Assembly (NCBI GenBank): GCA_020809705.1
Contig: CP085825.1
Location: 4,464,001-4,528,000, forward strand
Source of the DNA: Calonectria ilicicola
Taxonomy: Eukaryota > Ascomycota > Sordariomycetes > Hypocreales > Nectriaceae
Direction: 5' to 3'
Length of the DNA: 64,000 nt
Shown in pieces: positions 1-12,616 of the stretch. The translations under genes and the position numbers were made by a program. Under the pieces are notes generated by a model that saw only the letters and a program-made list of their open reading frames with translations, had not been told where the DNA came from and did no database searches. Position 1 is the first letter of the stretch. Every line of letters begins with the position of its first letter.

Positions 1-276
1 GATGGCGAGGAGAAGGCAACAGCTGATGAGCCAGAGGCAGAGGGGAAGAATGCTGTAGCCGCGTCGACCGCTAAGCCTGCCGGTGAGGAGGCCGCCAAAG
101 ACTCTACAAAAGATGTCGTTTCCACAACTGAGGCGGTCGAAACACCGGCCAAGGCTGAGGAAGAGGACGGCGGGGCTGATAATGACCGCCCCGGCAGTAG
201 TGGGAATCCCCATAAGCGCAGCGCAAGTGTTTTAAGCGGCGGAAGCGACAAGAGTGCCAAGCGTCAGAAGAAATAA
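1..276 (+). CDS. 3' end of an unidentified acidic/Lys-rich protein
   Basis: Frame 1 is open from the first base to a TAA at 274-276, giving the last 91 residues of a protein that begins outside the window. The segment is rich in Glu, Ala, Asp and Lys, with no hydrophobic core or recognisable domain. It ends in a basic stretch, KRSASVLSGG followed by KSAKRQKK, which resembles a nuclear localisation tail. The codon pattern (many GAG, GCC and AAG) looks coding. The composition suggests the disordered C-terminus of a nuclear protein, but the function cannot be read from this fragment. The segment is too short to exclude that an intron lies just upstream. Confidence 0.7.
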   Translation, partial: DGEEKATADEPEAEGKNAVAASTAKPAGEEAAKDSTKDVVSTTEAVETPAKAEEEDGGADNDRPGSSGNPHKRSASVLSGGSDKSAKRQKK

Positions 277-3200
277 TACCATGTATCTCCAAGTACCACT
301 CTACTCAACTCTACAAACCGGTACCTGTGTCATATGCGGAGCGACAGGCATGTTGCTAGGATGCAGGGTCCTCAGCACGATGACGAAAGGGGCGCCTCGT
401 CAATAATTAATGGTTTCTATCTTTGGCATACAAACCCCAGCAAAGAAACCAGGCCTCAGACCGTTGGTCCCTTGTGTTAGTTCTATGTCGGCGGGGAACG
501 ACGAACGGCAAGACGCACGGAGATGAACATGGCTGCGATCATGCACCCACCTCTAATCTCACCTCGGGCGATGGAAGCAACGCGGTTGGTGATCACCGGG
601 GCGTTCGCAGTTGCCAGAAGCCCGGTGGTCTGAGCTTGCATGCGCATGGCGGACAAGCTCTCATCCTCATCACGTCGAAATGGATGGATGAATGGAATGT
701 GTCGTTGGATCACGAAACAATAGGCGCTTGCGTTTCCACTAGGAAGGGAAAGGGGGAGGCGGAGCAAGCGGGTGGGTAGCAAGCGCCAACGCGGCTCTAT
801 GAAGGTGGCAAATTATTACACATAGCTTTGGATGGCGTTGTAGGAGTTCTCGTTTCAAGTACAAGGATATCCGATCAGATGTGGTGGACAGTTGTCATCT
901 GTCGAGAAGGAATTAGTTGCCGATGGACGTCAAGACATGGTGTCTTAATAAAGGCTCTGCAGCTCATCAGCGGCTGCAGCAAGGCTATGCCTTAATATAG
1001 TAACAGGCTCCTAAAAATACCCAATCACCCCTTGCACACTTGCAGCCAGCCCGACTTCTTGATAAGCGTAGATCGAAACTAAGCAAACATGCACGTGGTT
1101 AAAAGCGCACATGGAACGCGTCGCCCATATGCCGCTTCCAACATCTTGGATTGGGGAGATACCGAGTGTTACTATACTTAGGGGGTGTGTAGATATATAG
1201 CGGAACAATTAGGCTTGACCGCAAATGTCCTGGGATGCACATGGATGAGGTCTGGCGGCTGCCAGGTTGTGATATCCTTGATGAAGCCACAGGAGAGGCA
1301 TGCAGGTTCGCGATGTGGTTGCTGGAGTCCCTTGCATCTCCGAGATCTTGGGGGCCAATTCACATGTTCTCAATAGAGTAGGAGGGGGCGTGTGCAGGTA
1401 GACAGAGTCACAAGGTTCCAAGATGAGGCTGAAATCTTGACATGAGATGGAGCGATGCGCGTGGATGACCCCGGTTTTGAGCCTCTAACCCAATACCCAA
1501 TGGCAGATAGACGCCCGGCATTGTTGTAGAACAAGTGGATCACACAAATGTAAATATATAAACGGAGGTGGAGAATAGGGGTTCAATTGGAGGCGTATGC
1601 ATGTATGTGGTCGCAAACGCCCATCGCCGTGCTATCTCGGTGATGTAGCTTGTGCCTTGCAGAATCTCACCCAAGGGAACGAACAAGAATGCTGGATGAC
1701 CCGCGGGACAAGTTATCACTTGCATAGGAAGGCTTGAGAGGGACAAAAATAGCATTGCCATGCGTCAGATTCCTGGGGGATCGGAGGACGTGCTCTAAAA
1801 AACCAGGGATGGAACTGAGCAAGATCAGGGCGCTTAGCGGGCGGTTAGACGCAGGAGGATGCGTCATGGGCGGTTAGCTGTGATGAGTAGTGCGTTACCG
1901 AGAAAAGGTTGTCATAATTTGAAGGATGAAGCGGCGGAAAATAGGACACAACAACGATTGGCGGTGAAGACAGGAACTGGTTCTAGGATTGCTTATGCAT
2001 CACGTATATGGCCTGTTGTAGATAGTCTTTCGAGTTTTGGTGTTGAGGCTCCAAGACACAAGGTCCAAGGGCAACAGGGTGATGAATGATGTGATTGGCT
2101 AGCCCAGCGCACCCATTGATCTGTGGGGATGGATCAAGTGAACAAGGTGGGTGACAACTTGGCAGGCTGGGGGAAAATTGGCATGTGAGCGTTTAAAATG
2201 AATGAAAGGAAAATGAGTTATTGGAGGTTGGTTGTAATTGCTTAGAGTTGAATTTTTTTTTAACTTTTTTCTGTTCTCAAAGGAAAAAAAGCTCTTATGT
2301 TTGGTGGAGTTAGCCACACCATTCTATGATCCGAGCCACATTTCGGCGCTTGAATCAGACTTTGGATAGTGTTTCAGCTAGAAATTGCGCCGTATTGCAT
2401 AACGCTCCATACATTAGGCCAAGGGAAAAAAAAAAAAAAGAAAAGTTAGAATTTGTCCCAGCGGCTCGTTTCCAACCTCGGTAGAAAGCGCGCATCGCCC
2501 AGTCGATGTTGCAGCGGGACGGCTCGGCGAACAGCGGGCCTCCCCTGCTTGGCCCACGTTTGAATTGGACGGATCAAGGCCCCTCTGGATTTACTCGCTT
2601 GCCCCTGTGAGTCGACGTTTTCTGGAGAGTGTGTCATTACAGGGGAGAGGCAAGCAAGCACGAGGCACATCGTCAACAAGACCTGCATCAAGGCCACGTG
2701 AACGGGGGATAGAGGGTGCCGACCCGGGTGCACTCGCAAACTGACAAACGAGGAATGAGTGTTGAGAATTGGGGTTGATGGGCTCGGAGAGGGAATGTGT
2801 TTGGATGCGGAATTGTTAGGAAACTGAGTCTAAGGACCGGGGATCACCAACCCATGGAGCCGGCCCAACCAACCAACCGCCCATCCAACCTCAGCATGGT
2901 TGTGTCGCACAACGCCTCGTTCTTTTTTACGTGTACCCGCCTCTTCCCTGATGCTTTGATATTTGACCGGTTGCTAGATTCGGCGCTGTTGGTAGCGTGG
3001 TGTGTAAACAAGTCGACTGGTTGGCCGTGCTGGGTTTTTCTTTCGTGTTAAATTTTTGGTCTTTTTTTGGCTACCCCCATTGTTGCTCATGGATCATGGA
3101 TCCTGTCAACGGCAGTATCGGGCGCCAACGACGCCAGTTTCCGACACGCTGGGCAAGCGACGGGCGGCGGCGGCACTCCCGGCTCGCCATGTCGTCGCAC

Positions 3201-6200
3201 CCCCTGGCTGGCCAGCGCTGGGGACCGAAACGCCACCGAGTCGAGCGCCCGGTCCCCCATGAAGACAAAGAAGCGCCTACATCAAGTGGGCCAGGCTGTG
3301 GCTTGCAGCCAACCTCGTTGCGCCGCTCTCCACTATGTCTCTCTTGTCTGTCTGTCTTGTCTTGCAGTGGCCGACCACGGAAATATGCACAACACCATTG
3401 AGGATGAAAGAGGAAAGAGACGACGGAGGGACGGGCAAAAAAGCAATCATTGCCGTTGGCTTCATCTATCCCCCGGAAGGCCGGCAGCAGGGGAGACACA
3501 ACTCCATCATCGGGTCAACCAACCGACACCCAGCCTGCCAGACATCTGTGCGAACTAGGCGCAACCGCCGATGCCGCTAGTGGGGAGACCTGCAAGTTGG
3601 CCGGATGTATGCATCGCTGTATACATTATCCTTTCTTGGAATCAATGCTACCGTGCTTGTTTTGAACGCTGTGTGTGGGAGCCCTGCCAGGCCTCGTGGG
3701 CTGCAAGCAGGGAAGCCCACTCAGCCAAAAGTCAACTGCCGCCCGTGAGGCAGAGTGGGTGGAGGCTTCGTTCTTTCAGCGAGAGAGATGTCACGCATGA
3801 GACAACCAGCGGAGCGAGACCCCTGTCGTCTGGCCCTGCCCCCCCTCCCGCGAGGCACCGGCGTTAAGCAGGGTAGTCGGACCACGACGTCAATGGGTCG
3901 CTTAGTTGCGCCAGCACCTTTTCTGGACTCGGCCACATCTTTCCTTTCTTCTGCGGCGCTTCGAAGGATTGTCAATTTAACGACCCCAATCTGCCCGTCA
4001 GCACCAAACCAACTAGGACTCAACGCCATTGGCTTCCCCGTTTAATGCTCGTTTCGGCGGAGCATGGGCCTGGTGTAAGTCGAGTTTGCTTCCCGCTGGG
4101 TCCATGGAGACGAGACAAGCCAACTCATCTAAGCTCGTTGCGCCGCTGTCAGTTCATCGTGGGCTCCAAGTCGATCCACATGCCTTAGCATAGCGCTGTG
4201 AGGAGAACAGACGCCCCCCAGCCCAGTTACCCACCTAATGGCGGCTCTTTCTCTCCGACTTGAACCGTTTTGTCCACGCAGAAGAGCGTTTGCCCGTCTC
4301 CACCACAGCAAGGGACCCTCGTTGACGAGTCTGATTTGTTGGACCGACAGAGGAGGATTTGTACTAGACAGAATGTCGCCCCGCGCGGGTCAGTTCCCCG
4401 CACATGCCGCTGGAGCTGCTTTGCAACTATTTGTACAACCAAGAGGGGAATTTGACCACTCTCGGCAGAAGTAGCAGCGGCGGTGTGCCGCAAGCGGAAC
4501 CGCGTGCGTCAAAAATCAACTTTTTTGTTGGCCATCGTTGTGCCGCTAAGCTCCCTCGTCACGCAAAATCTCGTGCATCCGAGTTGTGACGGTTTGTGCA
4601 TTGCGAGTGGCTGGGTCCTGGACTGCTATCCAGCCAATCGCAGGTGGGAGGCCGCTTAGCTCCATCACAGGCTGTAGCTAGGATGTTACCCCCAAGGAGC
4701 AGAGCTCCAGTATGTACACGGCGGTAAAAGTTCCTCAAGGGGGGGCACTAAATTTCTTCGTGGCATCAGCATCTGGCGACAAGCGCTCACCTTTCACCTA
4801 GCACCTGGCACCTAGCACGAAGGCCAGCTCATGCTCCGGCTGTGAATGTGGCAGACTTGGCCGCACATGCGAAACCGGTGTGGAGCACATTGGAATTATC
4901 GGCCCAGTGTGCTCATGAACTCGGTGTGAGGTGCTAATTGTGTTGACTGAGCTCGAAAATACAAAACGACCGTGGGCATGTAAGAGACCAGTGTCGGAGG
5001 GGCATGGAAGCCGCTTCTAAATTTATCGGCGTCACATTTTCAGTGCATGTTTTGGTTATTGAATGTTTCCGGGACGAAGCGGACAGCCCTGTCGCTCTAT
5101 TGTTTCATCCAGTCCAGCCTACATCACGCAGAGAAAACCAACCCATCATGGCTGGCCCACTGCGTCTTGATCAGGCACCGTTTGACGGGAAGGGACACTT
5201 TGTAACGGCACTACGCATTTGTGGGAGGGCACAAGCCTCACCCTCGCAGTGGCATCCCAAAACGGTCCGCCTGGCAGCATGGATAAGGTTGGATGGGCCG
5301 CGACAAAAGCGCGATGGTCTCGATCAGCCACCCCTGCCGCCGGATCCAGCTCCCATAACCTAGAAAGAGAGAAGCGCGAATCAGCCTGGACGCCGCGCCA
5401 GTCCGGGTCGCTGCGCCGGGGGGGTACGCAAGGATGGTGATGGCATGCTCAGCTGGCAAACCCCCAGGATCTCAGCGAGGTTGCGCGTCGCCGCACGGGG
5501 CCAAGCAAAGGTAGAGGGGATGGGTGTCGTCTAGTCGGCGGTCAGTCGCGGGCGCACCAACCAAGCACCCAGCCCAAGTCAAGCAGGGGCCGCGAGTGCC
5601 TCGGTATCCGCCTGGTCTGTGATGGGTTGAGCTCTGGCACAGCCGCGGACGGCGGCCGGCGATACGAGACAAATGGTGCTAGCGTGCTAGACGCGGCGTT
5701 AATGGGTGAAGGTGGCCTGTCTCGCCTAAAGGCATGCTACATTCACACCCCAGCTGGCCAGGGCGTGCTCGCTCTCTGTGTGTTGGTTCGAGAGCACATT
5801 CCACGAGCACCCATCCGGCCACACTGGTCGGTGTAGAGAAGGCACGCTTGGTTGAGTGGATCGGCATCTATCCGTCTAGCTTTAGGCGCGTGGCACGCCT
5901 TGAATAAAATAAAATACAGACATTGCTGGCCTGTATGGTCAATGCATCCTCTGAGCTATCGAAGCCCCCATCGTCACCACGTTCGCTATCCGAGGTTGGT
6001 TGTGCAATGGAGGGGGGTGTTGACGAAGGGGGACAGAGAGACACAGGTGATACTGCATAGAGACATTGGCAGACGTGAAGGCGGGCATGGTGCAGATGGG
6101 GAGAAGAGGAAAGAAGCCGGTGTGAGTGCCGGAAAGTTTCGATCGCATTGCCCCCCCTGGTCTGACCCGTGACCGGTGTTCTGGTTGGGAATGAAGAATC

Positions 6201-6642
6201 AATCATCGTGCGTACACAACATCATGATAGTGGTTAGTGGTGGCAGGACCTTGCAGGGTAGCTCCACCAGGTCAAGATGGGATGGATTCTGCCCAGGGTG
6301 TCATGAATGGATGCCTACTTTCGTACCTGGGTACCCGGTATTGGGCAGGATAACGGGGAACCGTGTTGTTGTTGGAGGTAGCCTGTACATGGCTCAGGAC
6401 TTCATCCATCTGGTGCATGCAGGTATGGATGGGTACCGGAAGTCTCCAACTCGGCAAATAGTGGTTGCGGCTTGGCGCAGGTGCTGCTGGCCTTCCCCAA
6501 GCCCAATTAAGTTTGTGTGCATTCAAGGATGCAACCAAGTGGTCGGACGAGTGGCAAGAAGTAGAGGATGGAGTGCATATGCTGGCATGATGAAACGTAT
6601 ACAGGCAAGGGATCAAGTTTCAGCATCAACCGATTCTCTGTG

Positions 6643-6675
6643 GCACACACACACACGCGCGCACACACACACACA
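6643..6675. repeat. (CA)n microsatellite with a GC interruption
   Basis: An alternating CA tract of about 33 bases is interrupted by CGCGCG near its middle. It lies in the long gene-free region and is a simple-sequence repeat of no evident function. Confidence 0.9.
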
Positions 6676-8218
6676 TGCCACCGAGCATAGTGTAACCTCG
6701 CAGATGTCAGTCCACGGATAGAGCGCCAACTATGCTCTGCTAGTTTCCGTAATGCGGAAATGAGCCGCCGACTACCGCTTGCTCAGTGTTCAAGACAAGG
6801 GCGCGGCTCCCTAATCCAAGGCGGATAAGCAACATGATTTTGCACTTAGACAGACGAAATTGGGTCCCCATTGCATCTCGAAATGAAGGCGCGCTAATTG
6901 GAATTTTGGCTTGGGACGGAGCATCTACCAACAACAGGTGTTGTGTGCTCTGTCGGCTCTGTGAGAATGGGGCGGGGTAGCCAGGTCCGGGCTCGAAGGG
7001 CAGTTATTTTGGAGGCAGTTGGGCATGCCTTTGATATGGGTACGCGAAGCAAACAGGCCAGCCCCGGCTTGGTTGCTTTCTGATTCTGGCGCCTCGCGTG
7101 GGTCGCCTGGGTGTGATCACCGAAGATCGAGGGCGGGAACGTACTGGCAGGTTGTTTGCCGGGATAGAGAGACAGTACGTACCTTGCATGGGGCTACGTT
7201 CTTGAGCTTTTGCTTCGACGCTGCGTCTTTGCACCGTCATCGTCTGTACTATGGGTCCAGGTTGCCAGTTGCCGCGCTCCGTGTACTTGGATCGAGATTC
7301 ATCATAACCCACGCCTACCTGCTGTGCTGGGGCGGCTATCGAGATGGTTGCTTGAAGGGCCTGCCGTTGAAAAGACCAAGGTTTAAAGGGGAAGTTTTTT
7401 CATGTGCATCATCGCTGGCGACCTTCTCGCGCGTTCGATATGAGCGAGCGAGAACTGCTAGGGCGAGAGGGGATGGATACCAAGCCGGGCCATACCAGAG
7501 GCCATGGACAACCCATTTCAGGCTATCCCACGGCGCCGAGAAAGCCCTTCTGGAATGGCGTGGGTGTGGGCGTGACCACAGACGGTGGTGGTGAGGAGCA
7601 AACAGCCAAGGTGTTGGGGCAGCATTGCTTGAGCCACACCACTCACCTCCCCGGCTGCAGCATCCCTGCCGCTTGTTGATTCCAGGCGGTCCAGGGCCCC
7701 GTAGTAAGCGGCGGAGGATGCAGCCAGTCGCGCGTTGTACCAAACAGTTGCGCATCCGCGCCTGGGGGAAGCAAGCAAGGCAAACGAGAGGCCTACGAGG
7801 AAACGCAGGAGACCAAACACCAACCCGGTGAGGGCACGAGAGCGAGAGGGCCTGCGACGGGTGTTGGGCAATAGCCTCTTGGTCGGTGCAACGATCGAGG
7901 AGCGCCGAAGCTCGAGCCAGGCGCCAGCGACGGCGCCAATGGGAAAAGCCAACAACGTTTGGAGGCGAAGGAGTGGAAGAGACAAGCGACCGCCACGGCG
8001 AGGGAGACGAGACCCGACTGGCGGGAGATGGTCCGAACGGGGTCGAGGTACCTTATGCCTCGTGGGTACAGCCAACCAGTCGGGGTGACAAGCGAGGCCG
8101 AGGTGCACTGATCACTCACTACACTTGCTTCCACAGACCACGCACGGCATGCTGCTGCTCAAGGAGATGAAAAACTGACTGATCCAGTGGCCGTCCGGAT
8201 GTAGCCCGACAGGAGTGA

Positions 8219-8245
8219 GTCCAAGCCCAAGTCCAAGCCCAAGCA
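8219..8245. repeat. 12-bp tandem repeat
   Basis: The unit GTCCAAGCCCAA occurs twice in tandem, followed by a partial third copy. It is a short minisatellite in the gene-free region. Confidence 0.8.
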
Positions 8246-9314
8246 AGACCCGGCAGCTCCCCGGCGGCATAGGCTCGGAAGTGCAGATGGACAAATGGGT
8301 GGCAGTCTGTAATGGTGGTGGTACAGCCAACACTTGCGTGCCCGGCATATCACCCACCCTATCTGCTCCGAAGTTTGTGATAGATCCAGTCAATGGTGTC
8401 GACGCCGTGATAGGCTGAGATACGGCTGTTAATTGCATCCCAGAATGGCTATAGCAGACGTTGGAGACTGCGATGCGAAATGGGAACCAGCCGATGCAGC
8501 CAACGGTAGAGAGTGTCGGCGCCGCTGGCGCGTGCTCTGAGACGGCACCAGGTAGCGCACAAGTATCCAGAGTACCCCCGGTACCTGAGGTACTTGGCCG
8601 AGTGACGCCGTGCGAAGCGCCATGCCGCCCCAAATTGGAGCACCTGGGGGAAGGATACCCGTCTCCGTCCCCGGGCTTAGCGACAGACTGGGTATTGTTC
8701 TAAGCTCCGTTGGGGATCCTGGGCCCTTTGGACTTGAAGTTGCTTCAACGAGCCCATGTCTTGGCCTGTCCTGTCTTGCCCGCAAGACTTGTTTCTATCT
8801 TGGTGTCCATATCCCTTGTCTGGTCTGGTCCTCTGCTGTCACCCGCCACTCATCTCGTATCCATACTTTGGCAGAGGACACCCCACGCATTGTTTTACAC
8901 CCTGTACTTGCGCTGGCGCTGGCACTGGCACTTTGCGCGCCTCATCTCATCTCTGCCTCGAGTCTCCATCTCACCACCTCTGCTCCAGCCGCGCCCGGCC
9001 GCAACCCATACCCGAAAAAAAAAAGAGGCCCAAGTCCCACGCTCCAAGGGTCATCCCGGCTCCCTGTGCTCATTTTTCTACACACCCCCCCTAGTCCAAC
9101 ACCTCCGTCAGTATCAGGGTCTGCCGTCAAGCATTCTTGCTCACTGGCGCTCACGGAGTCGCTGGATTTTTTTTTTTTTGTGAATCTGACTGTTCTTTTT
9201 GTGCGGCGTGCTGTCATACCTTTGCTCCAGAGACCAGTCCAGGCATCGACAGAATAAAGCAGAGCAGAAACAAAACAAGAGTACGAACAGGAATACGGCA
9301 GTCGGCTCCCCAGG

Positions 9315-9360
9315 CGTGTGCGTGTGTGAGTGTGAGTGTGAGTGAGTGTGAGTGAGTAAG
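9315..9360. repeat. (GT/GTGA)n simple repeat
   Basis: A GTGTGCGTGTG run grades into repeated GTGA and GAGT units. It lies upstream of the regulator at 10549, within its presumed promoter or leader. Confidence 0.85.
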
Positions 9361-10548
9361 TGGGTGTTGATTTGTGTGCCTGCGTTCGTTCGCGCGCGTT
9401 TGTCTGAGTGCTCCTTTGCGTTGTGCTTCGACTGCGGCGGTTCCTCAGCCTAGACCAAGCTCGCCTAGGCCCGGTCATGCCCTCGAGCCCCTTCCCTTTG
9501 GTTGCGAGACTCCCGCTGTCCTTGCCGCCGCCTTCATTTTTAGCTTGAACCGGGCTCTCGCTCCTCACTCGTCCTCGCCCTCTTCTTCCTCTTCTCACCT
9601 CACCTCACCCTCGTCGTTGGCCCTGGCCTCTTTTCTCGTCCTGGTCCTCCTTGTCCTGGTCGTTTCTATTTTCTCTCGCTCTCCTCTTCCTTACTTTTCT
9701 TCCTCTTCGACCTTGACCTTGACTTTTCTCATCTTTACAGCTGCGCGCTGTCCCCGACGTCAACTTTCTTCCACCAGACCTGATCTGAGCTCCGCCACCA
9801 CCCCAGCCTTTTTCCCGACCACAGGCGCAGCAGTATAATCGCGCGTCAAACCTACGCTCCAAGCGCCGCGACACTCGCCTCCGACACCATCACCACTTCA
9901 CCACGGTTTCTGCCTCACTCGCCCTGTTCTGCGCATTTCGGCGCAAATCTGCCTAGGACCAGTGTAGCTCTGTTTAATTCGCCTCTGGTGTGCCAAACAT
10001 CAAGGGCCTCGAATTTGGGGGAACCTGCATGAGCGCAGTCTGGTCACTGCCTCGCATTGTGAACAACAGCGCATCCGCGCGCATTCCTGCCACCGCAGCT
10101 CCACGCTGCTCACCTTCGCTTTTACTCTAGAATTTGACCTCGCCAACCGCCTCGAAGCTAAACTTTCGGTCCTGCACATCTCTTCATGGCATTGAAGCTC
10201 CAGGTTTACACAGATCATCCTATTCGCGGCGCCGCCTGTCCCCAGACAGCTCTCTAACGATCCCCTTCACGAATCTCTTCACTGCCACTGTTGCCCATCA
10301 ACAGAGCCCCGCGCAAATCGTCAGCCCTACTCGACGCCGTTAATTTTTCTCACTTTGGAACCTCGATATCGCCAAGTCAGCCAATCAACACTTAGCCAAG
10401 TTTTGTGTGAATTTGTTTCCAGCCTTACACGCCTTTGGGCTATTCGAAAGGCAAGATTCCAAATCCCATAGGTTTCAGCTTACGGAACCTTCGGATCGCG
10501 ACGGATCTGCAAAGTCACCTCAGTTCCTCAACCACTGGTTAATTCAAA

Positions 10549-12616
10549 ATGTCCACATTTACCGCCCTTAATGGGGGCTCACCCAAAACATCAGAGCCGC
10601 CCATCATCACCATCGAAAAGAGCTCCGCCACAGAAGAACGCGCAAACCCGGCCGCAGCTCAGCCTCATCCCACATCAGATGTTCCCTCCAGCCAAAGACC
10701 AGCCCAAAGCAGCGAACGCCCACCATTTCAACCGTCAAACTATCCCGATGTTGAGGCTTCTCACAAGCGTAAGCGCTCAGATTCGATGGAACTACGGCGT
10801 GAACCTCCGGTCCAGGAACGCACTCCCGAAACCTCATCAGCACCAAACCAGTCCGATTCCCGGGAGCCCTATGAAACACCTCGAGAATATCGCCATTACA
10901 GTGAGGAACGACAGAGAGACAAAGATGGATGGTATGCACAGCGCGAAGACCGAAACTACGATTCTCAGCAAAACTCGGCCACCACACAAAGTCAGACGGA
11001 TGAGCAGATTGGGGATGCGCTGCGAAGAGCTGCTGCTGGTCAGATGGAACCCGCAGACTACCCCCAAACAAGCCCTGATGGCGATGATCGCTCAATTAAT
11101 GTATATGGTGGACAATACACGCCTGAGCAGAGGAGAGACGGTGTGCTGCAACATGATCCCAAAAAGCGTAAGCGAAATTTTAGCAACCGGACTAAAACCG
11201 GTTGCTTGACTTGTCGCAAGCGAAAGAAGAAGTGTGACGAGCAAAAGCCTGAGTGTAAGTCTTTGGCGGTTTCTTGGGGGCCAAAAATTGGTATGCTAAC
11301 AACATGATAGGTGGTAACTGCCTTCGCGGGAGCTTTGTGTGTGCTGGTTACCCACCTCAGAGAGGCCCTGGTTGGCAAAAACCCGACACCAAGGCTACCG
11401 CTGTACCTCTTGAGTCAAAAGATCCCAGCTATGTCCCCCCAGGAGCTTATGGCATGCCGCAGTCGAGTCCGTATGGAGCCCAACCGGTGAAGCGTGAACC
11501 CCTGCCGCCCTACCGTGGCCAGACCTTAAGGATCGACCCGCCACAAGGCCGCCCTTTGGTGACCGACGATGACCGGCCAACGGCATCAACAATCCCAAGC
11601 GCGTCTGTCACGAGCCCTGATAATAAACTCTCAGCCATGCCATACACACCCAACGTCTTTCCCACACCCGTCAGTGCAAACCCTCAGGCGCCGCCATTCG
11701 GAGAAAGGATGCCCAAGGAATACCAGCGCGTGCCTCCGCTGCACGATCTCAGCAGAACGGAGCAGCCTGATACTCCCCACCCTGGAAATCAGCTACCGCA
11801 AATCAACATCCTTCACCCGACGAGGACGAACAGTCCTGTTCCTCCTCCTCCGCAGGCCCCCACGTCGAACGTCCAGGTGGCAGCCCAGCTGGCCCTCTCG
11901 CACTCGCAATTCCCTCAGCGGCGAACTCAGAAGGAGGAGATGTTGTCTGGAAGGCATTACTACCCCTTTGACAAGGAGCTGTGCCTCGAGCGCGAGCGCT
12001 GCGCTGCTGCTTGCTACAGGTTCAACAACTTGACCACGCCACCTCACGGGGTGTCTCCTGAAGAGCGCGCGCGCCTGTTTCTGGAGATTCTACAGCCTCG
12101 CGATCCTGTGCGAGTTTCGCCTACAGAGGCTTCTCCCGTTACGAATGTGGGCCGTGTGGGTAGACATGTGGCAGTTGAGACACCCTTTACTTGTGATTAT
12201 GGCTACAACATCACGATTGGCCACCATGTCGTGATCGGACGCAACTGCACAATCAACGATGTCTGCGAGGTCAAGATTGGAGATAACTGTGTCATTGGAC
12301 CCAACGTCAGCATCTTTACCGCCACTCTGCCCATCGACCCCAAGAAACGTCAAGGTGGACAGGGACCTCAGCTCGGAAAGCCCATTACCATTGAGCAAGA
12401 CTGCTGGATTGGTGGGGGTGCCATTATTCTTCCAGGACGAACCATTGGAAAAGGCAGCACAGTTGGTGCTGGATCAATTGTAACAAAGGTATGTTAACCC
12501 ACGGCAGGACCGACAAACAAATAAACAGCAAAGCTAACAAGGGTTGATAGGATGTTCCACCATTTACTATTGTAGCCGGGAACCCCGCGCGTGTTCTCCG
12601 CGGCATCGCTTCTTAA
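10549..12616 (+). CDS. Zn2Cys6 domain fused to a maltose-O-acetyltransferase-like domain
   Basis: The exons are 10549-11254, 11311-12488 and 12551-12616, giving 649 residues. Both introns are GT-AG with a GCTAAC branch site. After a disordered Ser/Pro/Glu-rich N-terminus, a Zn2Cys6 binuclear cluster spans C219, C222, C229, C236, C239 and C246 (spacing 2-6-6-2-6). The C236 codon is split by intron 1. A Pro-rich linker follows. A Mac-type domain starts near 443 (EEMLSGRHYYPFD), and left-handed beta-helix hexapeptide repeats run from about 516 to the end, closing with AGNPARVLRG, as in NodL/LacA/maltose acetyltransferases. The position expected to be the catalytic His in the family motif (T-H-P-x-D-P) is Leu575 (TATLPIDPKKR). 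The DNA-binding half is well supported. Acetyltransferase activity is doubtful. I infer a nuclear regulator; its targets are unknown. The leader upstream is long and pyrimidine-rich. Confidence 0.92.

Larger units (their letters stand above)
277..10548. other. 10.3 kb region without a supportable gene
   Basis: Many short ORFs exist on both strands, but none shows a domain, sustained codon bias or convincing splice structure. From about 8700 to 10548 the + strand becomes strongly pyrimidine-rich, with many CTC, TCC and TCG runs. This is typical of the promoter and 5' leader of highly regulated fungal genes and fits the leader of the regulator starting at 10549. The last 220 bases before that start contain no ATG. 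Simple repeats lie at 6643-6675 (CA), 8219-8245 (12-bp unit), 9170-9180 (T run) and 9315-9360 (GT/GTGA). Confidence 0.6.

Noticed and set aside
7019..8108. Overlapping ORFs of about 190 codons on both strands
   Set aside because: Unbiased composition, mutual overlap, no recognisable motif and no splice context.
8610..9257. A 215-codon + strand ORF upstream of the regulator
   Set aside because: Pyrimidine-rich leader sequence gives Pro/Ser/Leu-rich translations in all frames.
8942..9598. A 218-codon minus-strand ORF with Thr-His repeats
   Set aside because: It arises from the GT/CA simple repeat and the purine-rich complement of a leader; no domain or codon bias.
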